From Shewanella sp. KX20019 (lineage in GTDB: Bacteria; Pseudomonadota; Gammaproteobacteria; Enterobacterales; Shewanellaceae): DNA of 64,000 nt. The DNA is taken from NCBI RefSeq assembly GCF_016757755.1, contig NZ_CP068437.1, forward strand, positions 4,216,001 to 4,280,000, read 5' to 3'. Under the pieces are notes generated by a model. It saw only the letters and a program-made list of their open reading frames with translations. It ran no database searches and was not told where the DNA came from. A program made the position numbers and the translations under genes. Below, piece by piece: positions 52,005 to 60,164 of the stretch; the first letter of the stretch is position 1, and each line of letters starts with the position of its first letter.

Positions 52005-53180
52005 ATGGACGAGAATCAATCTGTAAAATCACCGAAAATAGATCAGGACCGCAGACACTTTCTAGGTAGCTCAGTTGGAGCTGGCATTGTTGGAGCTGGT
52101 GTTGCAGCGGGCCTGATGTCGAGTAGTGCAATGGCAAGAAGCTCATCATCAAAAGTTGACCGAATGGCACACTACACCGCCGATCAGTTGGAACGAGTGA
52201 CTCAGGAACTTGTCGTGCCACCTATGGTGCCAAAGCATGACCAAGTTGCTCAAGGCAAGCCTAAAGTGATTGAAGTTAAACTGATGGTGGAAGAGAAGCA
52301 GGTGGAACTTGAAAATGGCACAAAAGCTTGGGTCTGTGCCTTTAACGGCAGCGTGCCAGGTCCTATCATCGTCTGTCATCAACATGATTTTGTTGAACTC
52401 ACTCTCGTTAACCCAAAAACAAATGTACTGGCTCATAATATCGACCTTCACTCTGCAACAGGGGCATTAGGTGGCGGAGAGTTAACACTCGTCAGTCCGG
52501 GTCAAGAGGTTACCTTCAGATTTAAGGCAAGCAAGGCTGGCACATTCGTTTACCACTGTGCACCAGGTGGAGTGATGATCCCATGGCACGTTGCAATGGG
52601 CATGCACGGCGCCATCATGGTACTTCCCCGAGATGGTCTAAAGGATAGTGAAGGTCAACAACTCGTCTACGACAAAGCATACTACATAGGTGAAGCCGAC
52701 TTTTATATCCCACAAGATGACAGCGGCAAGTATAAGCAATATGACTCTGTCATGGGCAGTATGAGCGAAGTTCTCGATGTCATGAAGGGGCTCACCCCCT
52801 CCCATATCGTATTCAACGGTGCCGTTGGTGCCTTGACAGGAAAGGGATCGATGACAGCTAAAGTGGGAGAATCTGTACTGTTTATCCATTCACAAGCGAA
52901 CAGAGATACTCGTCCTCACATTATCGGTGGTCACGGTGATTACGTCTGGAGCACCGGCTCTTTTGCCGACAATCCACAGCGAGATCTTGAAACCTGGATG
53001 ATACCGGGTGGTAGTGCTGCTGCGGCAATCTATACCTTCCGTCAACCCGGGCTTTATGCCTATGTTAACCACAATCTTATCGAAGCTATTATGAAGGGCG
53101 CAGCAGCTCATATTAAGGTCGATGGTGAGTGGGATGACAACTTAATGGTACAGGTGAGAAAACCGAGTGCTATCGCCTAG
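52005..53180 (+). CDS. nirK: Copper-containing nitrite reductase NirK
   Basis: 391 residues; reduces nitrite to NO in the periplasm. The signal RRHFLGSS is Tat-like. Two cupredoxin domains follow. Type 1 copper ligands are H144, C185, H195 and M200 (HNIDLH..., YHCAPGG, PWHVAMGMHG). Type 2 ligands are H149, H184 and the late His in YVNHNLIEA. Catalytic D147 and H305 with I307 as the gate match the known enzyme. It is smaller than fusions with cytochromes, a classical blue/green trimer type. An NNR-type box lies upstream. Downstream are a periplasmic NTF2-like gene, a SCO gene and a PCuAC gene that would load copper. Confidence 0.97.
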   Translation: MDENQSVKSPKIDQDRRHFLGSSVGAGIVGAGVAAGLMSSSAMARSSSSKVDRMAHYTADQLERVTQELVVPPMVPKHDQVAQGKPKVIEVKLMVEEKQVELENGTKAWVCAFNGSVPGPIIVCHQHDFVELTLVNPKTNVLAHNIDLHSATGALGGGELTLVSPGQEVTFRFKASKAGTFVYHCAPGGVMIPWHVAMGMHGAIMVLPRDGLKDSEGQQLVYDKAYYIGEADFYIPQDDSGKYKQYDSVMGSMSEVLDVMKGLTPSHIVFNGAVGALTGKGSMTAKVGESVLFIHSQANRDTRPHIIGGHGDYVWSTGSFADNPQRDLETWMIPGGSAAAAIYTFRQPGLYAYVNHNLIEAIMKGAAAHIKVDGEWDDNLMVQVRKPSAIA

Positions 53181-53290
53181 GTTTCATACCAATCGATATC
53201 ATTTTTAGTGAGATTGATTGCTGGGGGCGGACTGAGGCTTATTGAGTCCACTTCCAGCTAACGATGCCCCTCTTGCTTTAGGAGTATTAG

Positions 53291-54148
53291 ATGAAAATAG
53301 CTATCTATCTGCTACTTACCTTACTATTTGTCAATGTGAGTACATTTGCCAATGCCGACGAGCAACGTAAAAACTATGCTCTTAATGGCGCAATATATCA
53401 GTGGTATGGTCAGCTCGACCGCGGTATTTTACCGACTGACCTAGTCTCAAAGTCATCCATAGATCAGCCATCACTCTTCGACAGTTCATATTATCAAAAT
53501 GGACAGATAGTCGCCGGAGCACATCATCTATTACAGATAACGCCTATCACTAAAGATAGTCAACATACCCAAGTTGAAGTGACCTTTGAGTTTTACCATT
53601 ATGACGAAGAGCAGACTCGGGTAACTGGGCGTTACGTAATACAATCACTCACCTTAGAAAATGACAACTTATCTCTAGTCAGCAGCCAAAATATCACTAA
53701 TGAACTTGATGATTTTGAATCAAAATATATCCCTTCGTCAGACAATAATTTAATCCGCTCTTTAGTCTATCGATGGACGAACTCACTTGATAAGCCTGGC
53801 AGTGTCAATATAAAACAGCTGATCACAGCTAGTGCTCCCTTTAAAGCCGCTGAGACATCTGTCGCCTCTGCAAAACAATATCCGCTGTATCTTGCTTCGC
53901 TCAACTTCAGTGATAGCCGCAGAGTCATTAAAAACCTGCAGATAAGCAAACAAGTGATAGCGCAAGGGAGATATAGCGTCAGCTATGAGTATCAATGGAC
54001 AGCCATTAACGCCGAAGGTGAGCTTGAACTTGCTCAGGTCGGTGTCAATCTCAGTGTCGACGTTGCTAATGGTATCGCGGTGATAAGCGACTTTTGGGAG
54101 GAGTACCTTCCACCAGTGACAGATTTAGGTGCTGAGATCCGCTGCTAG
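53291..54148 (+). CDS. Exported protein with two NTF2-like halves, next to nirK
   Basis: 285 residues with a Sec signal (LLLTLLFVNVSTFANADEQ). The mature part repeats itself: each half begins with a helix (NYALNGAIYQWYGQLDRG / NLIRSLVYRWTNSLDKPG), then a loop, then strands (HHLLQITPITKDS..VEVTFEFYHYD / RVIKNLQISKQ..YSVSYEYQWTAI) and ends in an acidic strand. That is the plan of NTF2-like domains, and pairs of them can form a ligand pocket. I know no named family. It sits between nirK and the copper chaperones and may be an assembly factor, though that is inference. The C-terminal Cys is at residue 285. Confidence 0.65.
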   Translation: MKIAIYLLLTLLFVNVSTFANADEQRKNYALNGAIYQWYGQLDRGILPTDLVSKSSIDQPSLFDSSYYQNGQIVAGAHHLLQITPITKDSQHTQVEVTFEFYHYDEEQTRVTGRYVIQSLTLENDNLSLVSSQNITNELDDFESKYIPSSDNNLIRSLVYRWTNSLDKPGSVNIKQLITASAPFKAAETSVASAKQYPLYLASLNFSDSRRVIKNLQISKQVIAQGRYSVSYEYQWTAINAEGELELAQVGVNLSVDVANGIAVISDFWEEYLPPVTDLGAEIRC

Positions 54149-54194
54149 CCTGTTCAAAAAAGCGAATAAAACAAGAATGAGAGGAATTTATCCC

Positions 54195-54845
54195 ATGATA
54201 AAACTAGATAAGCAAACCAAGGTCGCTAGCCTCACCTTAATAACCATTGTGTTGGCACTCATTTTTTTAAGTATAAGCTTCACCGCAAAAGCAAACGACA
54301 TGATGCCAATTCTAAAAGGCATAGGCGGCAACTTTAGCCTGCAAAGTAGTCGAGGTGGAGAGGTATCGCTGTCCGATTTTGAAGGTAAAGTGCTGATGAT
54401 GTTTTTTGGCTATACCAATTGTGCTGATATTTGTCCGACCACCATGGCTCATATTAGCCAATTGATGAATAGTTTACCGCCTAAGCAACGCGAACAGGTG
54501 CAGGTACTATTTATCAGCATCGACAGCGAATATGACACCCCAAAGCACCTCAATAAATACCTAAGCTACTTTGATCCAAACTTTATAGGTCTAGTCGACA
54601 GTAGGGATAAGATTGACCATGTCGCCGAGCTCTATAAAGCTGAGTATGCCAAGCTCGCCAATGAGAAGGTCACCACAGAATATAAGAAGCTCAGCCTTGA
54701 AGGTGATGACAAAACACAGAAAGGTTACCTCTATTCCCATACAGCCAAAATTTTTGTCATCGATGGAAAAGCTCGCGTCAGAGGTTTTTTCTATACCGGA
54801 ACCCCCATTGCAGATATGAAACAACAGCTAATCAGCTTGCTTTAA
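54195..54845 (+). CDS. SCO1/SenC/PrrC-family copper chaperone
   Basis: 216 residues from ATG 54195, with GAGAGG ten bases ahead; ATG 54177 is an alternative. An N-terminal hydrophobic segment ending FTAKAND anchors or exports the protein. The SCO core has a thioredoxin fold with the copper-binding CX3C in YTNCADICPTT and a distal His in YSHTAKIF. The family assembles copper centres of cytochrome oxidase; here the neighbours nirK and PCuAC suggest copper delivery to NirK. It follows the NTF2-like gene at 46 bases and belongs to the same cluster. Confidence 0.93.
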   Translation: MIKLDKQTKVASLTLITIVLALIFLSISFTAKANDMMPILKGIGGNFSLQSSRGGEVSLSDFEGKVLMMFFGYTNCADICPTTMAHISQLMNSLPPKQREQVQVLFISIDSEYDTPKHLNKYLSYFDPNFIGLVDSRDKIDHVAELYKAEYAKLANEKVTTEYKKLSLEGDDKTQKGYLYSHTAKIFVIDGKARVRGFFYTGTPIADMKQQLISLL

Positions 54846-54863
54846 TTTGAGAGGAAAATAACC

Positions 54864-55319
54864 ATGAAATATCTACTTAGCTTAACGACTATGTTGCTAT
54901 TGACCCTTAATGCTCAGGCTTCTGCGCTCGAGGTAGACAATGCCTGGATCCGCGCAATGCCACCAACATCTAGGGTAGTACCAATCTATCTCACCATGAA
55001 TAACCAAGGCATAGCAGAAATTCAGTTGGTCGCAATTGAATCAGAGGCGGGAAGCGTTGAGCTGCATCAGACAGTAATGAAAGGAGAGAGTATGCACATG
55101 ACGCCAGTAGCGAGCATTCCGGTCTCCTCTAACGGCACTACAAAGCTCGCCCCTTCAGGCTATCACGGCATGATGTCGAATTTCAGCAATGGAGTCCCCA
55201 CATTGAACACCAAGGTATCGCTAACATTAGTTTTTGCAGATGGGACAAAGCAAACCATTGATGCAAAAGTGATTAAAAACTCCGTAGTGAAAGATACAAT
55301 GGCACACCATCACCATTAG
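54864..55319 (+). CDS. Periplasmic copper chaperone PCu(A)C
   Basis: 151 residues with a Sec signal ending LNAQASA. The family's copper motif H(M)X10MX21HXM is visible: ELHQTVMKGESMHMT with a His and Met pair, then YHGMMSN. It binds Cu(I) and delivers it in cooperation with SCO proteins. The extra C-terminal HHHH tail could bind more metal. Starts 18 bases after the sco stop, so the two genes are probably co-transcribed; the cluster nirK-NTF2-sco-pcuAC fits a copper delivery route to nitrite reductase. Confidence 0.9.
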   Translation: MKYLLSLTTMLLLTLNAQASALEVDNAWIRAMPPTSRVVPIYLTMNNQGIAEIQLVAIESEAGSVELHQTVMKGESMHMTPVASIPVSSNGTTKLAPSGYHGMMSNFSNGVPTLNTKVSLTLVFADGTKQTIDAKVIKNSVVKDTMAHHHH

Positions 55320-55356
55320 CATAAATAACCTTCTATAAATTTAGTAAACACTAAAC

Positions 55357-55398
55357 TGATCTAGATCACTACAGCTGTACAAAATGTGATCTAGATTG
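55357..55398. promoter_or_regulatory. Two FNR/DNR-like boxes upstream of the regulator
   Basis: TGATCTAGATCA (55357-55368) is a perfect 12-bp palindrome, like TTGAT-N4-ATCAA without its outer bases. A second copy TGATCTAGATTG (55387-55398) follows 30 bases later. Both are within 70 bases of the start of the Crp/Fnr-family gene and may serve autoregulation. Confidence 0.6.
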
Positions 55399-55420
55399 GA
55401 CAGATCAATGTAATAGTTCT

Positions 55421-56221
55421 ATGGATAGGAAAACTTACGTGATCTCAGACAAAAATATAAAAAACTGTGTTCATAAGCATCATCTTTTCTCCTCACTTGT
55501 CCCTCAAGAGCTGGCTATTCTTCTTGAAACCGCCGCGCGGATGCATTTTGAACCACAGGAAAACATCATCTATCAAGGTGATAAAGCGCTGCGCTTTTAT
55601 CTTATAATTGAGGGGCATCTGCAACTATATCGTACGAGCTTACAGGGACAAGAAAAGGTCATTGAAGTCGTTAGACAGGGGCGTACCTTTGCCGAAGCAT
55701 TAATGTTTTCAGAGCAATGTACCTACCCGGTATCGGCTCAGGCAGTTTCACCTTGCCAACTCATTAGTTTCGATAGTGAGAGTTATCTAAAAATGCTCAG
55801 AAACAACCCTAAAGCCTGCATCGCCATTATGGCTGATATGAGTGTTCGTCTGCGTAAAGATCTCAATGAGGTAGAGATCTTATCAGTACAGAATGCGCAA
55901 AACCGATTCCTACTTTTTTTACAAAGAAACATCAACTATTCACATCGTAATCATGGTGTTATCAAATTGGATATTCCCAAAAGAATGCTTGCATCCCGAC
56001 TATCTATCCAACCTGAAACCTTCTCAAGATTAATTAATAAGATGGTCAAAGATGGTCTTATCATTGTCGATGGCGGTCTCATCGAGGTTCCTGATCTCAA
56101 TAGACTTTATGCTAACTCAGATATTCCTTTGGCTCATCTCCCGCTCAACAAGCAGATCAACTTTCAGAACAAAAATTCAAGCGCTGCAACGCTGCAAAGT
56201 ATCTCAGTGCAAAATATTTAA
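55421..56221 (+). CDS. Crp/Fnr-family regulator, probably of the nirK cluster
   Basis: 266 residues. The N-terminal ~150 form a cyclic-nucleotide-binding-like beta-roll (LVPQELAILLETAARMHFEPQENIIYQGD), then a dimer helix, and a Crp-type winged helix: RMLASRLSIQPETFSRLINKMVKDGLI. No N-terminal Cys cluster (as in Fnr) is seen, which suits the DNR/NnrR type that senses NO with heme. Position beside nirK supports that role, but the sensor is inferred. Its own promoter has two TGATCTAGATC boxes. The ~45-residue C-terminal tail is unusual for the family and Asn/Ser-rich. Confidence 0.85.
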   Translation: MDRKTYVISDKNIKNCVHKHHLFSSLVPQELAILLETAARMHFEPQENIIYQGDKALRFYLIIEGHLQLYRTSLQGQEKVIEVVRQGRTFAEALMFSEQCTYPVSAQAVSPCQLISFDSESYLKMLRNNPKACIAIMADMSVRLRKDLNEVEILSVQNAQNRFLLFLQRNINYSHRNHGVIKLDIPKRMLASRLSIQPETFSRLINKMVKDGLIIVDGGLIEVPDLNRLYANSDIPLAHLPLNKQINFQNKNSSAATLQSISVQNI

Positions 56222-56438
56222 CAGCGCTATCACCATCAAAAATGCTATTCGATGCAATAATCATTAGTTCAACGCTGTGAACTTAAGCATCACTTTTAAC
56301 TAAACCTTTAGCGTCCTCTCAAGTACAATCATCACAAAATCCTACTAAAGCTATGACTTTACAGCACATTTAACTATTCCAAGACAACATAAACCAAGTT
56401 AAGTAACGATAATCCTACATAGAATAAAAAACAGACTC

Positions 56439-58322
56439 ATGACATTAACAATCAAAAGAAAAATTCAAATTGCGATCCTACTGACTTGTGCGTTTATTAG
56501 TGCTGTACAGTCATACATTTCAATATCACAGCTTATTGAAGAGACAACCAACACCATTACCCATAGAGTCAATGAGACAAGTATCGCCACCAGCAACCTT
56601 ATTGCCACCAATATTAAGCTAGGCGCTAACTTACTACTGGCCAATGAAGCTCTCATTAGCACTAGTGTTGATGTTGAACGCGAAATGTTACTGACCTTAC
56701 GAGCGGGTGGGTTTATGTCTGTCTATGCAGGTCTCGATAATGGCGATGTTGTTTATGGTAACCAAGATGAAGTGTGGCCGAGTGATTATGACCCTACGAC
56801 TCGCCCTTGGTTTCAACAAGCAAAGCGCAGCCAACAACTGATCTTCACCGATCCCTACCTCGATTTTGACGGCAGTATCGTTGTTACCATGGCCAAAGCC
56901 TTCTCCGGGAAAAACAGCGGGGTAGTCGCTGCAGATATGACAGTCGATGACATCACCAAGCAAGTTGAACAACTGCAACTGCCCAATGATGGCTTTGCCT
57001 TTCTAATCGACGGTAGTAACCAAATACTGGCGCATAATGACCATCAGCTACTGTTTAAGTCCGCCACTGAATTGAGTTCAAATTTTAACTCCCGCTATGT
57101 CGAACAAACTCGCGTTTCAGGCGAGCTACTTACCCTAAATTGGCGCGGTGATGACCAAAGTAGACTGGTACAGTTAACTGCGATTGCTGGAACTGATTGG
57201 ACATTAGGTATCGTAGAAGATGAAGATTTAGCCTATGCAGGCGTTCGCAGCCAAATTACTCGAGTAATCGTTATTATGTCAGGGCTATTTATACTGATTT
57301 TAATATTGGCTACGTTCGCATTAAACCGCATGTTTGCCCCGCTGCATAAACTAACGTTAGCGTTAGAGAGTTTGTCCAAAGGACAAGGCGATTTAACCCA
57401 AAGGTTTGAGATTAAACACGCCGATGAAATTGGCACCCTTTCATTGCATATGAACGCCTTCTTGCAATCGCTGCAACAGATGATAGCCGCGCTCGTTAAT
57501 AATGCAGCAGAGCTCACCAAGCAAGCTAACGACTCCTCTTCGCTAGTCAGTACCACCAGCGCGCAGATCGACATTCAGCACCGAGATATCGACCAGATAG
57601 CCACTGCGATCCATGAGATGTCAGCAACCGCAGGGGAGGTCGCCAACCATGCTGAAACGACAGCCAGCGCCGCCAGTGTATCAGCTGACAACTGCCAACA
57701 AGGGCAGTTGATCATTCGTCAAAGCAATACCTCTATCAATCAGTTATCACATCAGTTAGCGCAAGCGTCTAGTGTTATCACAGAGTTAGAGGAGAACACC
57801 ACTGCCATTAACTTGGTACTGGCGACGATACAATCGATTGCTGAACAAACTAACCTGCTGGCGCTAAATGCTGCGATTGAAGCTGCGCGAGCGGGTGAAC
57901 AGGGGCGCGGGTTCGCCGTGGTTGCAGATGAAGTGCGCGTGCTCAGCCATCGTACTCAAGACTCTACGGAAGAGATCCGTAACATGATTGTCACCCTGCA
58001 AAAAAATAGCCAGTTGGCCGTAAGCAATATGCAAACCAGTACCGACATCGTGGTTGAAAGTGTTGATAACTCAGAAAAGGCCTTAGAAAACTTAGAGCTT
58101 TTGACGCAGTCAATTACCGATATTTCTGACATGGCAACGCAGATTGCTGGCGCCGCTGAAGAGCAGCGAGCGGTGTCAGAAGACATTAGCCGTAATACTG
58201 AGGCTGTTCGTGAGGTGTCGGACTTACTGACCACCCAAACAAACAGTGTGGCCAGTAATGCGGATGAACTGCTTAGCATAGCGGCAGAGCTAAACGAAAG
58301 AGTGGCCAAATTTAAGATCTAA
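56439..58322 (+). CDS. Methyl-accepting chemotaxis protein
   Basis: 627 residues. TM1 (about residues 10-28), then a periplasmic dCache-type sensory region (~30-280) with a typical PTTRPWFQQAKRSQQLIFTDPYLD motif that binds amino-acid-like ligands in several relatives, and TM2 (~277-297). A HAMP domain (RMFAPLHKLTLALESLSKGQGDLTQRF) is followed by the cytoplasmic signalling helix bundle with the hairpin tip AEQTNLLALNAAIEAARAGEQGRGFAVVADEVRVL. No C-terminal CheR tether pentapeptide. The ligand is not predictable by eye. It stands alone, upstream of the cydC terminator. Confidence 0.93.
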   Translation: MTLTIKRKIQIAILLTCAFISAVQSYISISQLIEETTNTITHRVNETSIATSNLIATNIKLGANLLLANEALISTSVDVEREMLLTLRAGGFMSVYAGLDNGDVVYGNQDEVWPSDYDPTTRPWFQQAKRSQQLIFTDPYLDFDGSIVVTMAKAFSGKNSGVVAADMTVDDITKQVEQLQLPNDGFAFLIDGSNQILAHNDHQLLFKSATELSSNFNSRYVEQTRVSGELLTLNWRGDDQSRLVQLTAIAGTDWTLGIVEDEDLAYAGVRSQITRVIVIMSGLFILILILATFALNRMFAPLHKLTLALESLSKGQGDLTQRFEIKHADEIGTLSLHMNAFLQSLQQMIAALVNNAAELTKQANDSSSLVSTTSAQIDIQHRDIDQIATAIHEMSATAGEVANHAETTASAASVSADNCQQGQLIIRQSNTSINQLSHQLAQASSVITELEENTTAINLVLATIQSIAEQTNLLALNAAIEAARAGEQGRGFAVVADEVRVLSHRTQDSTEEIRNMIVTLQKNSQLAVSNMQTSTDIVVESVDNSEKALENLELLTQSITDISDMATQIAGAAEEQRAVSEDISRNTEAVREVSDLLTTQTNSVASNADELLSIAAELNERVAKFKI

Positions 58323-58366
58323 CATTTAGTTCTTAACAAGATCTAATTGGGTAATTTTAGCGTAAT

Positions 58367-58403
58367 AAAATGCCACGTTAATAAACTATTATCGTGGCAT
58401 TTT
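58367..58403. terminator. Bidirectional terminator between mcp and cydC
   Basis: An 11-bp stem AAAATGCCACG / CGTGGCATTTT with a 15-base loop. T run on the plus strand after the chemoreceptor; A run on the minus side for cydC. Confidence 0.75.
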
Positions 58404-58424
58404 TTATAAAAAACGATTAAGCCC

Positions 58425-60164
58425 CTAGGCTAATTTCTGATATAAGCTGGCGTAATAACTATCGTTTTTGAGTAGTTGTTGGTGATCCCCAGAGCAACGA
58501 ACCTTACCTTGTTCCATTAAATGAATGGTGTCCATTCGCGCCATTGCTGTTAACCGATGGCTAATCATCAACACCGTTTTATCGCTGGCAAACTCAAACA
58601 ATAATGACAAAATTTCTCGTTCAGTCTTTTTATCTAACCCTTCCGTTGGCTCATCTAGCAGCAGTATAGGGGCGTCTCTAAGCAGTACTCTAGCGACGCC
58701 AATTCTGCGCAGCTCGCCACCGGATAACTGCCGCCCACCTTCACCAATCCAGTTGTCTAATGGCTTATCGCCTTTAAGCAGTTCACTTAGGCCCACCTTA
58801 ACTAAGACCGCAATCAGCTTAGCGTCATCTTTACGGCTAGAATTATCTAAAGCGATAGCTAGGTTTTCCCTTAAGGTGCCGCTAAACAGGTAGATACGCT
58901 GGCTCACCACCGACATCGATTTACGCAGAGCATCCTCAGAATAGGCACTGGCTTCACGTCCATCCAGCAATACTTGGCCACTTTGAGGCAACCACTCGCG
59001 AGTAATGAGTGATAATAAACTCGACTTTCCACAACCCGTCTGTCCCAGCAATGCCACTTTACTGCCCGCCGGCACGACTAAGTTAAGTTGTTTGATTACC
59101 TTGTGCTCAGCATCATAGCCAAAGTTGACATTGGTGAGTTCAACGCGACCCTCAGTGACATGCAGATCGTCATTGTCTGCAAAGGTCACCTCAGGAGATT
59201 GCTCTACCACTTGATTGAGCCGGGTCGCCGCTGAGCTACATGCCGACAGGTGCTGAAATGCTCCGGCTAAAGGCATCATCATCTCTATGGTAGCCATCGT
59301 CATAAACACAATCATGGCCAATTTAGGCCCTGGTGGCACTGACTCCCCTACACCTGCAGCGGCCATATACAACATGACTAGCACCGCAAAACCATGGCAG
59401 AAGATGAGGCATGCTTGACTGAGTGCTGTCACCCGATTCATTCGGTTCTGACTGGCAATCATTACGCTCTCAGCACCGTTAAGCCGTTGACGATATTGCG
59501 CTTGCGCAGCAAATAAAGTTAACTCAGCTTGGCCTTGTAAATACTCAAGTAACTGCACTCGCAGCTGACGCTTAGTTTCGAGTTGTGCGATACCCGATTT
59601 ACGACCGAGAAAATAAAATACTGTCGGCAGCAGCAACCATATCGCCAGTAATATACTGCAGAGTGTGACAGCCAGCCTTGCATCAAACCATGAAACAAAG
59701 AAATACAGCCCAGCTAACATCAACAAAGAAGCTAAAAGAGGGGTTAATAAGCGCAGATACAGATGATCTAAGGTGTCGATATCGGCAACTAATCGATTGA
59801 GTAGATCACCGCGACGGATCCCTTGCAGGTTTTTGGCACTGAGTGGCATCAGCTTATTCCACACCCAACAGCGTAGATCGGTTAACAGGCTAAACGTGGC
59901 CTCGTGAGTCGCTAATCGTTCGCCATAACGGCTTGCGGTACGAACAATAGAGAGAAAACGCACCCCCCCCGCTGGCGTGAAATAGTTAAACATCTGCGCC
60001 GTAGCTATGGTTAAACCAGCAACGGCTGCTGCGGATAAAAACCAGCCAGAAAGGGCTAATAAGCCGATACCAGCCATTAAGGTCGTCACGCTTAAAAATA
60101 AGCCAACAAACATCATCAACCATTGGCTTTTAAATCGTTTAATGTAAGGTAATAGCGCTCTCAT
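58425..60164 (-). CDS. cydC: Thiol reductant ABC exporter, subunit CydC
   Basis: 579 residues; half-transporter with six membrane helices and a C-terminal ABC ATPase. Walker A is GQTGCGKSS, the signature is RQLSGGELRR, and Walker B is ILLLDEPTEGLD. CydDC exports reduced thiols (glutathione/cysteine) to the periplasm, which is needed for cytochrome bd and c-type cytochrome assembly. Start and cydD stop share one base (TAATG), so the two are translationally coupled. Subunit identity follows from order (cydD then cydC) and from relatives. Confidence 0.93.
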   Translation of the reverse strand: MRALLPYIKRFKSQWLMMFVGLFLSVTTLMAGIGLLALSGWFLSAAAVAGLTIATAQMFNYFTPAGGVRFLSIVRTASRYGERLATHEATFSLLTDLRCWVWNKLMPLSAKNLQGIRRGDLLNRLVADIDTLDHLYLRLLTPLLASLLMLAGLYFFVSWFDARLAVTLCSILLAIWLLLPTVFYFLGRKSGIAQLETKRQLRVQLLEYLQGQAELTLFAAQAQYRQRLNGAESVMIASQNRMNRVTALSQACLIFCHGFAVLVMLYMAAAGVGESVPPGPKLAMIVFMTMATIEMMMPLAGAFQHLSACSSAATRLNQVVEQSPEVTFADNDDLHVTEGRVELTNVNFGYDAEHKVIKQLNLVVPAGSKVALLGQTGCGKSSLLSLITREWLPQSGQVLLDGREASAYSEDALRKSMSVVSQRIYLFSGTLRENLAIALDNSSRKDDAKLIAVLVKVGLSELLKGDKPLDNWIGEGGRQLSGGELRRIGVARVLLRDAPILLLDEPTEGLDKKTEREILSLLFEFASDKTVLMISHRLTAMARMDTIHLMEQGKVRCSGDHQQLLKNDSYYASLYQKLA

